A DNA stretch of 52,270 nucleotides. It comes from a virus. Positions within the stretch are counted from its first letter, which is position 1; every line of letters starts with the position of its first letter. A program made the translations under genes and the position numbers. Of this stretch, positions 1 through 7,260 are shown one piece after another. The notes beneath the pieces are model-generated. The model worked only from the letters and a program-made list of their open reading frames with translations, did no database searches and was not told the origin of the DNA. Where the stretch lies: the IMG/VR virus record IMGVR_UViG_3300032173_000009, positions 1 through 52,270 of that record. One strand, 5' to 3'.

Positions 1-360
1 AAGGTCGTGCGCTGCTTCAGCCCACTACAGTCTATGACCAAGGCGCAAGCCGTGAGGAAGTACCTGAAGTCTGGTGGTAGTCCTGAGCTACTTCTCTCTA
101 GCGTTAGCTGCTACGACGGCTCGGTTGTAACTCAGTGCGGTCGCTGCATGAGTTGCTTTCGTCGCTGGGTGGCGCTAGAGAGCAATGGCCTAGTTGACTC
201 CTTCGACTACCCACCCTGGCGGTGGATATGGAAGGGAAGGAGCTCCGTTGGCGAGCTAAGCAAGCTGCCCACGGCTGAGATACCTTCCTTCCTGAGAGCG
301 CAATTGGACGTGGTGAGGGCGTATGCCCACTTGCTGCGTAGAAGCACCCTCCGAAACTAA
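1..360 (+). CDS. queC: QueC, 7-cyano-7-deazaguanine synthase, C-terminal part (cut at window edge)
   Basis: QueC converts 7-carboxy-7-deazaguanine to preQ0 with ATP and ammonia. The frame is open from base 1, so only the last 119 residues are present; the PP-loop ATP site would lie upstream, outside the window. Diagnostic are a TKAQAV segment and the C-terminal zinc site SCY...CGRCMSCFRR, with four cysteines spaced C-x8-C-x2-C-x2-C as in QueC. The next gene starts inside its last 38 bases. Together with QueD, QueE and FolE at 14972-17221 it completes preQ0 synthesis. The tail beyond the zinc site is about 60 residues and is not recognised. QueC identity is strong; whether the missing part carries an extra domain cannot be seen. 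Confidence 0.85.
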   Translation, partial: KVVRCFSPLQSMTKAQAVRKYLKSGGSPELLLSSVSCYDGSVVTQCGRCMSCFRRWVALESNGLVDSFDYPPWRWIWKGRSSVGELSKLPTAEIPSFLRAQLDVVRAYAHLLRRSTLRN

Positions 361-1756
361 ACTCTTCCCCTACCAGCGAGAGGCTGTGACGAAGCTCCTC
401 AAACTTGGTGGTAGCGGTGGCATCTTTATGGAGATGGGCACGGGGAAGACCCGGGTGGCACTGGAAGTAGCCAGCCAACTGGGCTGTAAGCGTATCCTCG
501 TCGTAACTCCCCTCTCGGTCGTTAGCGTGTGGAAAAGGGAAGTTGCTTCATATTGGAGTGACCGGCCAAATCTCGTCTTAGACTGCACAGCAGGCAGCAT
601 CCCTGTCAGGAGTGCACTACTAAGAAAAAACGGTCAGAATCTAGTCGTAGGGGAAAGTGAGGGCAGTTGCGTCGCCATTGTGGGCTATGAGTCCTACTGG
701 AGAGAGCCCCTCAGGTCTGCGATACTATCCTATGCTCCCGACGTGGTCATCTTCGACGAAGCTCACCGCCTGAAGAGCGGGCGTACTCGGCAGTCTCGCT
801 TCGCTCACTTCCTCTCCACGAGGGTACCGTTTCGCCTGGCTCTGACGGGGACGCCAATGCCAAACGGGCCAGAGGACCTGTTCTCGCTGTACAAAGCCAT
901 CCGTCCAGAAGTCTTTGGCACACGTTGGCAGGACTTCGAGTGGCGCTATATCAACCGTGGTGGCTACCTTGGCTACCAGATAGTGGGCTACCGGAACATG
1001 GAGGAGCTGGAGGCCAAGGTCGCGGCGACGTCCTTCCGGGTCACGAAGGCTGAGGCTCTGGACCTGCCAGAGCAGGTTGACGTGGTAGTACCAGTGCAGT
1101 TGAGCGACCGTAGGGTCTATGAGGCCCTGCGCCGGCAGGCCATTGCCGAGGTGGAGGGAGTACTAGCTAGTGGGAAGCCCGCTTCGGGAGTAGCTCTGGC
1201 GCAGACTGCCCTCGTCAACATCCTCCGCCTCCAACAGGTGACCTCTGGCTTCGTTAGGACGACCGACGGTGAGCTAGTCAGCGTTGGCACTGAGAAGTAC
1301 GAGACCCTGAAAGACCTGCTGGAGGACATGCTCCCACAAGGGAGGGTCGTCGTCTTCTGTCGCTTCACCTACGACGTGGACCAAGCCGTCAAAGCTGCTG
1401 GAGCTGACGCCCTCGTTCTAGACGGGCGAGTCCCGCCGGCGGAGAGAGAGAAGGCTATAGCTAAGTTTATGGAGACCCCACACTCCGTACTGGTAGCCCA
1501 GGTCGCGGTAGGCTCGCTAGGCATCGACCTCTCCTGTGCCCACAATGCGGTCTTCTTCTCCCTGGACTACTCCTATGCCAATTACGTCCAGAGCCGAGAC
1601 CGCCTCCACCGACTGGGCCAGGGCAGCAAGGTCACTTACTACCACCTGGTGGCTGACCACACCATAGACGAGAAGGTTCTAAGGATACTTCAGCGCAAGC
1701 AGGACATCTCCAAGCAGGTGCTGGACGCGGCGAGGGTGCGGGAATTATTTTCTTGA
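323..1756 (+). CDS. SNF2-like superfamily 2 helicase/ATPase
   Basis: Likely a DNA-dependent ATPase acting in phage replication or recombination. N-terminal lobe: FPYQREAV Q-motif near residue 15, Walker A MGTGKT near 38-43, DEAH at 145-148, LTGTP at 174-178. C-terminal lobe: VVVFCRF, then the arginine-finger region DRLHRLGQG near 430, which is typical of SNF2 enzymes. At 477 residues it is a compact two-lobe protein of the kind common in phages, without chromatin-type accessory domains. The ATG at 323 overlaps the end of queC; a slightly later start is possible because no strong ribosome site precedes it. It ends just upstream of an operator-bearing promoter. Confidence 0.85.
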   Translation: MPTCCVEAPSETKLFPYQREAVTKLLKLGGSGGIFMEMGTGKTRVALEVASQLGCKRILVVTPLSVVSVWKREVASYWSDRPNLVLDCTAGSIPVRSALLRKNGQNLVVGESEGSCVAIVGYESYWREPLRSAILSYAPDVVIFDEAHRLKSGRTRQSRFAHFLSTRVPFRLALTGTPMPNGPEDLFSLYKAIRPEVFGTRWQDFEWRYINRGGYLGYQIVGYRNMEELEAKVAATSFRVTKAEALDLPEQVDVVVPVQLSDRRVYEALRRQAIAEVEGVLASGKPASGVALAQTALVNILRLQQVTSGFVRTTDGELVSVGTEKYETLKDLLEDMLPQGRVVVFCRFTYDVDQAVKAAGADALVLDGRVPPAEREKAIAKFMETPHSVLVAQVAVGSLGIDLSCAHNAVFFSLDYSYANYVQSRDRLHRLGQGSKVTYYHLVADHTIDEKVLRILQRKQDISKQVLDAARVRELFS

Positions 1757-1773
1757 AGACTGCCTGAAAGGGC

Positions 1774-1802
1774 TTGACAAGTGATTAAACAACCCTTATG
1801 CT
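1774..1802 (+). promoter_or_regulatory. Promoter with palindromic operator
   Basis: TTGACA (1774-1779), a 17-base spacer, then TATGCT (1797-1802). The spacer holds GTGATTAAACAA (1781-1792), one base off the palindrome GTGWTTAAWCAC seen in two other promoters here (17223 and 19519). It drives the DUF932 gene. The -10 covers the upstream ATG at 1798, which argues that the gene really starts at 1846. Confidence 0.7.
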
Positions 1803-1845
1803 TGGGGTGTCGAAGAAGGAGTGGAGCCAAGAAAGGAGAACAAGG

Positions 1846-2832
1846 ATGGCCCACGAGATAGAGATCGTCGATGGAGTGGCCCGTATGTTCTACGCGGGTG
1901 AGGTCCCCTGGCATGGGCTAGGGACGAGAGTGGAGCACGCCCTCACCAGTGAGGAGGCCATCGTAGCGGCCGGCCTCGACTGGGAGGTTGAGCTCCGCCC
2001 CCTGTATAGCGGCCGGACCTTGAGGACAGCGAAGCGAGTGGACCGCTTCCTGGCCATCAGCCGGACGTCCGACAACAAGGTGCTCGGTGTTGCCACTGAG
2101 CGGTACACTCCCCTCCAGAACAAGGAGGCATTCACGTTCACTGATAGCTTGGTGAAGGACGGAGTCATGCGGTACGTGACCGCAGGCTCGCTCATGGGTG
2201 GGCGGAAGGTCTGGCTATTGGGCCAAATGGAGGGCGATTGGAGGATCAACGGCGAGCAGTACTGCCAGTACATTCTGCTTACGGCTGGGCACGACGCCAG
2301 TACGGTCGTTGACATACTGCCCACAAACGAGCGCGTAGTCTGCCACAATACGCTCCAGTGGGCTCTGGCAGCGGGACCTGCAGCAGCTAGGGAGTTCCGG
2401 ATTATCCACAATCCAGCACTCCCGACCAAGCTGGAGGCGGCGCGTAAGGCCCTGGAGATCACGACAGAGGCTTTCAGGAACTTGCAGGAGCTCCTAGAGG
2501 TAGCCCAGCAGCACACACTGGAGGCTGAGCAGGTGAAGGTGGTCACGGAGGGCCTGTTTGGAAGCCTGGACGAGGCCACTAAAGGCCAGCGTGCCAAGGC
2601 CATCGAGACCTTCCAAGCCATCTACGCAGCAGAGTCAGCACTGAACGGAGAGACGGCCTACGCGATGGTGAACGCCATCGCGGGCTATGCCGACCACTCG
2701 AAGCGCTACCATGGAGACTCAGAGCAGCGGGCCGAGAGCCGCCTGCTAAGCACCATAGTGTCAACTGGTGGTGCCTACCGCTTCAAGGCCAAGGGCATCG
2801 ACCTGGTCAAGAAGGTAGCACAGATCTCCTAG
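1846..2832 (+). CDS. DUF932 phage/plasmid-like protein
   Basis: 328 residues matching the DUF932 (phage/plasmid-like TIGR03299) pattern: an N-terminal GEVPWHGLGTRVE segment, a central VVCHNTLQWAL segment, and a C-terminal helical part ending in an arginine-rich stretch. The family is common in phages and plasmids; its biochemical role is unsettled. ATG 1846 is chosen because AAAGGAGAA lies just upstream and the longer ATG at 1798 sits in the -10 box. It is a single gene behind an operator-bearing promoter and is followed by a strong hairpin, so it is probably a separately controlled early transcript. Confidence 0.8.
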   Translation: MAHEIEIVDGVARMFYAGEVPWHGLGTRVEHALTSEEAIVAAGLDWEVELRPLYSGRTLRTAKRVDRFLAISRTSDNKVLGVATERYTPLQNKEAFTFTDSLVKDGVMRYVTAGSLMGGRKVWLLGQMEGDWRINGEQYCQYILLTAGHDASTVVDILPTNERVVCHNTLQWALAAGPAAAREFRIIHNPALPTKLEAARKALEITTEAFRNLQELLEVAQQHTLEAEQVKVVTEGLFGSLDEATKGQRAKAIETFQAIYAAESALNGETAYAMVNAIAGYADHSKRYHGDSEQRAESRLLSTIVSTGGAYRFKAKGIDLVKKVAQIS

Positions 2833-2843
2833 GGCTTTCCAGC

Positions 2844-2891
2844 CCCCGCGCTACGCCCCCACTCTCCCCGCCAGAGTGTGGGGGCGCGGGG
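2844..2891 (+). other. Long GC-rich hairpin
   Basis: An outer stem of 7 bp (CCCCGCG with CGCGGGG), then an inner stem of CCCCCACTCT with AGAGT-GT-GGGGG carrying small bulges, and a loop of about 7 bases. It lies between the DUF932 gene and the next ORF. No T-tract follows, so it is not a classic intrinsic terminator. It could slow transcription or protect an mRNA end. The ribosome site of the next gene (GGAGG, 2893-2897) begins right after it. Confidence 0.55.
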
Positions 2892-2905
2892 CGGAGGTTC
2901 GAGAA

Positions 2906-3160
2906 ATGAGCAAAGCACCTTGGGACCCCTACTCAGAGCAAATGGAGTCCCTTGAGCGGGCTGAGGACGCAGAGATGCTCAAGCATGCTCACGGGGTCGT
3001 CAGGGGCATCCTAGCCAGGGACGGAGACAGGCGCAAGGCAGCCAAGGCCCTACTTGAGCTAGTGCACTCTGAGCGTCTGCATGGAAACCTAGCAGTCCAG
3101 GTGGCGATGTACTACGGTCTAGCGGACGAGCTACAAGCCATCTCGTTGCGTGGAGGGTAA
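2906..3160 (+). CDS. Small hypothetical protein
   Basis: 84 residues, predicted mostly helical, with charged heptad-like runs (LERAEDAEMLKHAH) and no recognised domain. Start ATG 2906 is preferred over an earlier in-frame GTG because GGAGG lies 8 bases upstream of it. The stop codon overlaps the first degenerate repeat of the 18-bp array that follows. It lies between the DUF932 gene and the TIGR-like locus; any link to either is a guess from position. Confidence 0.55.
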   Translation: MSKAPWDPYSEQMESLERAEDAEMLKHAHGVVRGILARDGDRRKAAKALLELVHSERLHGNLAVQVAMYYGLADELQAISLRGG

Positions 3161-3450
3161 GTGGGATTCTTGTGGAGAACGGGTGGTCGATGGCGAGCGG
3201 CGATTGCATGGAGATCGGCACAATGATGACGAGCCGCTACTAACTGGAGAACGGACACGCTGTGGCGAGTGGCTAGCGTTTGAAGAATGGCAATGAGTTG
3301 GCGAGCGGCCGTAGGCTGGAGAACGGTCTTCGAGTGGCGAGCGGTCTTCTCTTGGAGAATGGGGCGAATGTGGTGAGCGAGTCAAGGGTGGAGAACGGTT
3401 TCATACTGGCGAGCGGTGAACGATTGTAGAATGGCGGCTAAGTGGCGACC
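3155..3450 (+). repeat. TIGR-like guide array 1
   Basis: A strict 18-bp period: 10-bp repeats separated by 8-bp variable spacers. Two repeat types alternate: A = TGGAGAACGG (at 3173, 3209, 3245, 3281, 3317, 3353, 3389, 3425) and B = TGGCGAGCGG (at 3191, 3227, 3263, 3299, 3335, 3371, 3407, 3443). A degenerate copy lies at 3155 over the preceding stop codon, and the last copy is truncated. That makes 15 spacers between clear repeats, or about 8 composite units of 36 bp. Repeats carry point changes; spacers look unrelated apart from GTGGTCGA (3183-3190), which recurs in array 2. The alternating two-repeat, two-spacer 36-bp unit matches the published description of TIGR arrays, whose transcripts become dual-spacer guide RNAs. 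The transcribed strand is not proven; plus is assumed from the neighbouring gene. Confidence 0.85.
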
Positions 3451-3488
3451 TTCGTTAAGAAGGCGCGAAGAAAGGAGTCCAGAAAGTT

Positions 3489-4313
3489 ATGGTCACGGAC
3501 GTAAAGGTCAGGGAAGTCTCACCTTTGAGGCACCTGCACGACACGCAGGTCTCCCTGGAGAAGTTCCGAATAGCCCTTGGCAATAGGTGCTCAGCTCTGA
3601 GTCGTGGAGTAGATGAAGCTGCTAGGCCGGTGCCAGAAGTCTACGAGCGCCTTCACCAAATGGCGACAGACATGGAGAAGGAAATCGACGTAGCTATAGC
3701 CGCTGAGCTGGACAAGTGGCCAGTCTACCGCTCCTGGCTTTCACACGTCAAAGGCATAGGGCCTTCTCTCGCAGGCCAGATGCTGGCCCTCCTCCTCCCG
3801 CCTATCCCCAGCAAAGGACCGTCCTCCTGGTATAAGGCAGCAGGACTTGCTCCCGAGTTGCGGCCCGACGGTCTGACTAGGCTGCCTCGGCCTTCTCGGG
3901 TCCGCTGTCCAGAGTGCTCTAGTACTACCTTCCAGCAGAAGCAGGGAGAGAAGACCTGTACCGAATGTGGGCGCCCCTTAGCCAAAGGCGAGGGCAAAGT
4001 CTCCTACCACCCCTGGCTCCGGCGCTGCCTCTACAATGTGGGCACGTCCTTTGTCCGCAACGGTGGCTACTACAGAGTCATCTATGAGCAGACAAAGGAG
4101 CGGCTACAGCATCTCCACGAAGGTGACAAGGACTGGCCACCAATACGAGTAGACCGGACGGCCCGTTGGAAAATGGTCAAGGTCTTCCTAGCTCACCTAT
4201 GGGAGGCTTGGAGCGAAGTCGAGGGCATTCCTGCTCGTCTGCCCTATGTCGTAGAGACGTATGGGCACCAGTACATTCCACGGCCTCTGCCCACGGGAGA
4301 CGGCAAGATATAG
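3489..4313 (+). CDS. Tas-like Nop/IS110-C-terminal domain protein with zinc ribbon
   Basis: 274 residues. Residues 15-80 are predicted helical (coiled-coil-like). Residues 86-97 (HVKGIGPSLAGQ) form a helix-hairpin-helix as in the C-terminal half of IS110 transposases; WYKAAGL follows at 114-120 and YHPWLRRCLY at 173-182, again IS110-like. Between them is an inserted zinc ribbon with cysteines at 140, 143, 157 and 160. There is no IS110 N-terminal DEDD nuclease domain and no HNH or RuvC motif. The Nop fold of box C/D snoRNPs, IS110 and TIGR-associated (Tas) proteins is related, and this gene sits between two dual-repeat arrays, so a nuclease-less Tas that binds tandem-spacer guide RNAs is the best reading. 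AAAGGAG (3472-3478) precedes ATG 3489. The alternative, a truncated IS110 transposase, does not explain the arrays. Confidence 0.75.
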   Translation: MVTDVKVREVSPLRHLHDTQVSLEKFRIALGNRCSALSRGVDEAARPVPEVYERLHQMATDMEKEIDVAIAAELDKWPVYRSWLSHVKGIGPSLAGQMLALLLPPIPSKGPSSWYKAAGLAPELRPDGLTRLPRPSRVRCPECSSTTFQQKQGEKTCTECGRPLAKGEGKVSYHPWLRRCLYNVGTSFVRNGGYYRVIYEQTKERLQHLHEGDKDWPPIRVDRTARWKMVKVFLAHLWEAWSEVEGIPARLPYVVETYGHQYIPRPLPTGDGKI

Positions 4314-4748
4314 CGGTCCGTCATTGGAGAACGGGAGCTAAGTGACGAGCGGTTTGCTGGTGGAGAACGGGTGGTCGATGGCGAGTGGCGTCATGGTGGA
4401 GAATGGTCTAGCCTTGGCGAGCGGCGACTTCATGGAGGACAGCGGATTGGTGGCGAGTGGATGAATGCTGGAGAACGAGGCGCCGGTGGCGAGCGGTGAG
4501 AAAATGGAGAACGGTGTCAAGCTGGCGAGCGGTCGCTGAGTGGAGAACCAGATAATATTGGCAAGCGGAAGCGCGCTGAAGAATGGAATGAATGTGGCGA
4601 GCGGTGAATAGTTGGAGAACGGGCGGGGTCTGGTGAGCGACGAAGCGGTGGAGAACGGGAGCTTCATGGCGAGCGGTGGCCGTTTGGAGAACGGTACAGA
4701 GATGGTGAGCGGAGGCTCTCTGAAGAATGGCAAACGGTTGGTGAGTTA
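4307..4748 (+). repeat. TIGR-like guide array 2
   Basis: Same 18-bp period and same repeat orientation as array 1. There are 24 clear repeats from 4325 to 4748: A type (TGGAGAACGG) at 4325 and every 36 bp, B type (TGGCGAGCGG) at 4343 and every 36 bp. A half-degenerate copy lies at 4307 over the stop codon of the Tas-like gene. There are 23 spacers of 8 bp between clear repeats. The phase never slips over 24 units, although single bases vary inside repeats (TGACGAGCGG, TGGAGAACCA, TGGCAAGCGG and others). Variants are most frequent near both ends; the last copy is TGGTGAGTTA. It runs to one base before the next ATG. The spacer GTGGTCGA (4371-4378) is shared with array 1. Confidence 0.87.
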
Positions 4749-4749
4749 G

Positions 4750-7188
4750 ATGATCTGCTCCCGCTGTCTCCTAGGCAAAACGACCACTCCTGTCCCTGGT
4801 GAGGGACCTGTGCCCTGCGACCTGCTGCTTGTGGGTGAGGCACCAGGTGCGGTGGAGGAAAGAGAGCTGAGGCCGTTCGTAGGGGACGCAGGGCGTGTTC
4901 TCAACGGCCTGCTCAAGGACGTGGGCCTCAGTCGGGAGCAGGTCCGCATTACCAATATCGTCCACTGCCGACCACCTGGGAACAGGAAGCCGGAGGACGA
5001 GGAGCTGCTAGCCTGCGCTGTCCACATGGCAGCCGAGCTAGGTCAGGTCAAGCCCAAGCTCGTCGTGGCACTAGGGGGCACGGCAGCTAAGGCTCTGACG
5101 GGGAAGGAGAAGATCGGGGCGGGTCGAGGGCGCGTCCTTGCGCTCAAACCTGAGTACCGTAGCTCTATCCCAGTAGTCGTCACCTACCACCCAGCCTACT
5201 ACCTACACCGGAACGGTGACAAGAGCATCCTGGACGGCATAGCTACGGACTTCAGGTTTGCGCTGAAGGTAGCCGATGCTCTTGTCACCGTTCCGGTGAA
5301 GGGCGCTGCAGCCAAGCAAGACATCCTAGTGACTGAGAATGAGGTAGAGATCGCCTCCGCTCTCCGTCAGCTTGCGTCCTGCGACCTGCTGGCCTGCGAC
5401 TGCGAGTGGGAAGTCCTGCCCAACGGCCGCTTCCAGCCCTGGAGTAGGTGTGAGGGCAAGGCGCCCAGGTTAGTCAGCATCGCCTTGGCTGGTAGGCTAG
5501 CAGACGGTCCACTAGCTGTAGCCGTCAAAGCCGATAGCAAGGCATTCCCGGTCGTCGTCAAGATACTGAGCAAAGTACCGACGATCTACCACAATGCGCC
5601 GGCGGACTTGGCCTGGCTCCTGTCCTTGGGTGCCAAGCCTATACTAGCTGGCGACACCTTGCTCCTAGCCTCGCTGCTAAACTTGCAGCACTCACTTGGC
5701 CTTAAGGTCCTAGCCGCCGTGCTCACGGAAGTACCAGCAGGCTGGGACACTGAGGTGCAGGAGGGCATCCTGGGCACGCTCCCCGCCACCAAAGCTGCTT
5801 GGGATGCCCTCCTCAAGTATAACGGGCAGGATGCCCTCGCCACCCTCTTACTCAACGAGCGCCTACTGCAGATGGTGAGGGAGCAGCAGCGTGAGGCGGT
5901 TCTTCCCCTCTACCGGAAGCTCCTGGGAGCGAGCTATGCCTTGGTCAAAGCCGCCCTAAGAGGTGCGCCCCTTGATGGGAAGATGCTCTCTGAGCTGAAA
6001 GAGCAAGCAGACTACCGGATCGTCTCACTACGAAAAGCAGTTGCAGCGGAGTTTGGCATGCCTGGGTTCGTCAAGAAGGAGGCACACTCCTCCGACCTCG
6101 TGGCTGCTGAGCTTGAGCATCGTGGAGTGAAGCTGCCCAAGACGCCAAAGCTGCAGCGCGCCTCGCTCAACGCCGCCGCTCTCCTGCCTTATGCTAGCCG
6201 GCCCGACGTAAAGCCACTCATAGCGCTAGCCAAGGTAGTGAAGCTGGAGAACACCTACCTTGGCCCCTGGACGGAGCTGCTCAAGGAGCAGGGAGAGGCA
6301 CGGCTCCATACTGGGTATAAGTTGTGGGTTGCTAGGACGGGGCGCTCTTCGACGGAGGGCGAGGCAGGAGGCACTATCCAGCAGTTCCCACGTGACTCCC
6401 AAATGCGCCGCCTCGTTCGCGCACCCGACGGCTACGTTATAGTCTCTGCTGACCAGTCGCAGGTTGAGCTACGAATCGCTGCCTGGCTAGCTGACGAGAC
6501 GACGATGAAGCGCTTCTTCCGGGAAGGCATCGACATTCACACTGCTACTGCCGCCTGGCTGAAGGCCAGCTCTAGAGGCATCCCCCTAATCTCCTACCTG
6601 GCTCACCAGCGGGAGTATATGGAGGAGGTGACGAAAGAGGAGAGGCAGGGAGCTAAGCCTATCAACTTCGGCCTACTCTACGGTGGGCAAGAGGAGGTGC
6701 TAGTTGGTGTGGCTCTGAGGGACTATGGTATTACTCTGACCAAAGAGCAGGCTACGGTGGCAAAGAGCGGCTTCTTCGAGCTCTACCCGAAGCTAGTGGA
6801 CTGGCACAAGTCGGCCTGGCACTGGGTCAACAAGGGAGCTGTGCCTACCCCACTGGGGCGCTGGCGCAACCTGCCCTCAGAGGACGGAGAGGACGGGCTG
6901 GCTAAGCAGAGGAAGGCGATCAACACTCCAGTCCAGGCTACGGCCTCAGACCTCTGCCTCATTTCTCTGGCTGAGATCGACAGGCTGCTGGACGGGCTGG
7001 ACTCGTATATTATAGGGTTCGTCCACGACTCAGTACTGTTGGAAGCCAGCGAGAGGCACTTGGCCCAGGTCGTCGAAGTAGTCAGGCGCTGCATGGAGAA
7101 CCCAGACCTCAGCGAGTTTGGGCTCACCCTTCCAGTGCCCTTGGTAGCGGACATAAAGGTCGGGAAAACATGGGGAGATTGTGCCTGA
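4750..7188 (+). CDS. polA: Fusion of family 4 uracil-DNA glycosylase-like domain and family A DNA polymerase
   Basis: 812 residues in three parts. Residues 1-185 resemble a family 4 Fe-S uracil-DNA glycosylase: CSRC near the N-terminus, VGEAPG, FVGDAGR, CRPPGNR and a TYHPA motif. About 190-385 is a DEDDy 3'-5' exonuclease with CDCEWE near 216, HNAPADLAWLL and YNGQDA near 357. About 390-812 is a PolA palm and fingers: SADQSQVELR near 566, O-helix KPINFGLLYG, and VHDSVLLE near 757. It is probably the replicative polymerase. The glycosylase part may be structural rather than active, as suggested for other phage polymerases with this fusion. It starts one base after array 2; no standard ribosome site is present, but GGTGAG in the last repeat could serve. 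A new promoter follows the gene. Confidence 0.92.
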   Translation: MICSRCLLGKTTTPVPGEGPVPCDLLLVGEAPGAVEERELRPFVGDAGRVLNGLLKDVGLSREQVRITNIVHCRPPGNRKPEDEELLACAVHMAAELGQVKPKLVVALGGTAAKALTGKEKIGAGRGRVLALKPEYRSSIPVVVTYHPAYYLHRNGDKSILDGIATDFRFALKVADALVTVPVKGAAAKQDILVTENEVEIASALRQLASCDLLACDCEWEVLPNGRFQPWSRCEGKAPRLVSIALAGRLADGPLAVAVKADSKAFPVVVKILSKVPTIYHNAPADLAWLLSLGAKPILAGDTLLLASLLNLQHSLGLKVLAAVLTEVPAGWDTEVQEGILGTLPATKAAWDALLKYNGQDALATLLLNERLLQMVREQQREAVLPLYRKLLGASYALVKAALRGAPLDGKMLSELKEQADYRIVSLRKAVAAEFGMPGFVKKEAHSSDLVAAELEHRGVKLPKTPKLQRASLNAAALLPYASRPDVKPLIALAKVVKLENTYLGPWTELLKEQGEARLHTGYKLWVARTGRSSTEGEAGGTIQQFPRDSQMRRLVRAPDGYVIVSADQSQVELRIAAWLADETTMKRFFREGIDIHTATAAWLKASSRGIPLISYLAHQREYMEEVTKEERQGAKPINFGLLYGGQEEVLVGVALRDYGITLTKEQATVAKSGFFELYPKLVDWHKSAWHWVNKGAVPTPLGRWRNLPSEDGEDGLAKQRKAINTPVQATASDLCLISLAEIDRLLDGLDSYIIGFVHDSVLLEASERHLAQVVEVVRRCMENPDLSEFGLTLPVPLVADIKVGKTWGDCA

Positions 7189-7194
7189 AACCCC

Positions 7195-7223
7195 TTGACA
7201 TAGCCAGCGAGGATGATTAATAT
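7195..7223 (+). promoter_or_regulatory. Consensus sigma70-type promoter
   Basis: TTGACA (7195-7200), exactly 17 bases, then TAATAT (7218-7223), five of six bases matching the -10 consensus. ATGATTAATAT overlaps the -10 and resembles half of the operator found at 1781, 17229 and 19526, but is not a full palindrome. It drives the recombination operon that starts at 7261. Confidence 0.75.
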
Positions 7224-7260
7224 CTCCATGTCAGAAGTTTGGGAAAGGACCCCTTCATAA

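Noticed and set aside
1798-1845. ATG 1798 as start of the DUF932 gene
   Set aside because: It falls inside the -10 box of the promoter and lacks the family N-terminus; ATG 1846 has AAAGGAGAA upstream.
1890-2621. 243-codon minus-strand ORF inside the DUF932 gene
   Set aside because: Serine/arginine-rich shadow without a ribosome site; the plus-strand frame has clear family motifs.
3131-4733. Long minus-strand ORFs of 84 and 131 codons (3131-3385 and 4338-4733) with RSP- and PLA-type peptide repeats
   Set aside because: They are by-products of the 36-bp periodic arrays: a stop-free 36-base unit read on the minus strand gives a 12-residue repeat. The signal lies in the DNA period and variable spacers, not in protein coding.
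3155-4748. Interpretation of the arrays as CRISPR
   Set aside because: Repeats of 10 bp and spacers of 8 bp are far too short, two repeat types alternate, and no Cas1, Cas2 or effector gene is present. The Cas4-like nuclease at 7261 belongs to the recombination operon.
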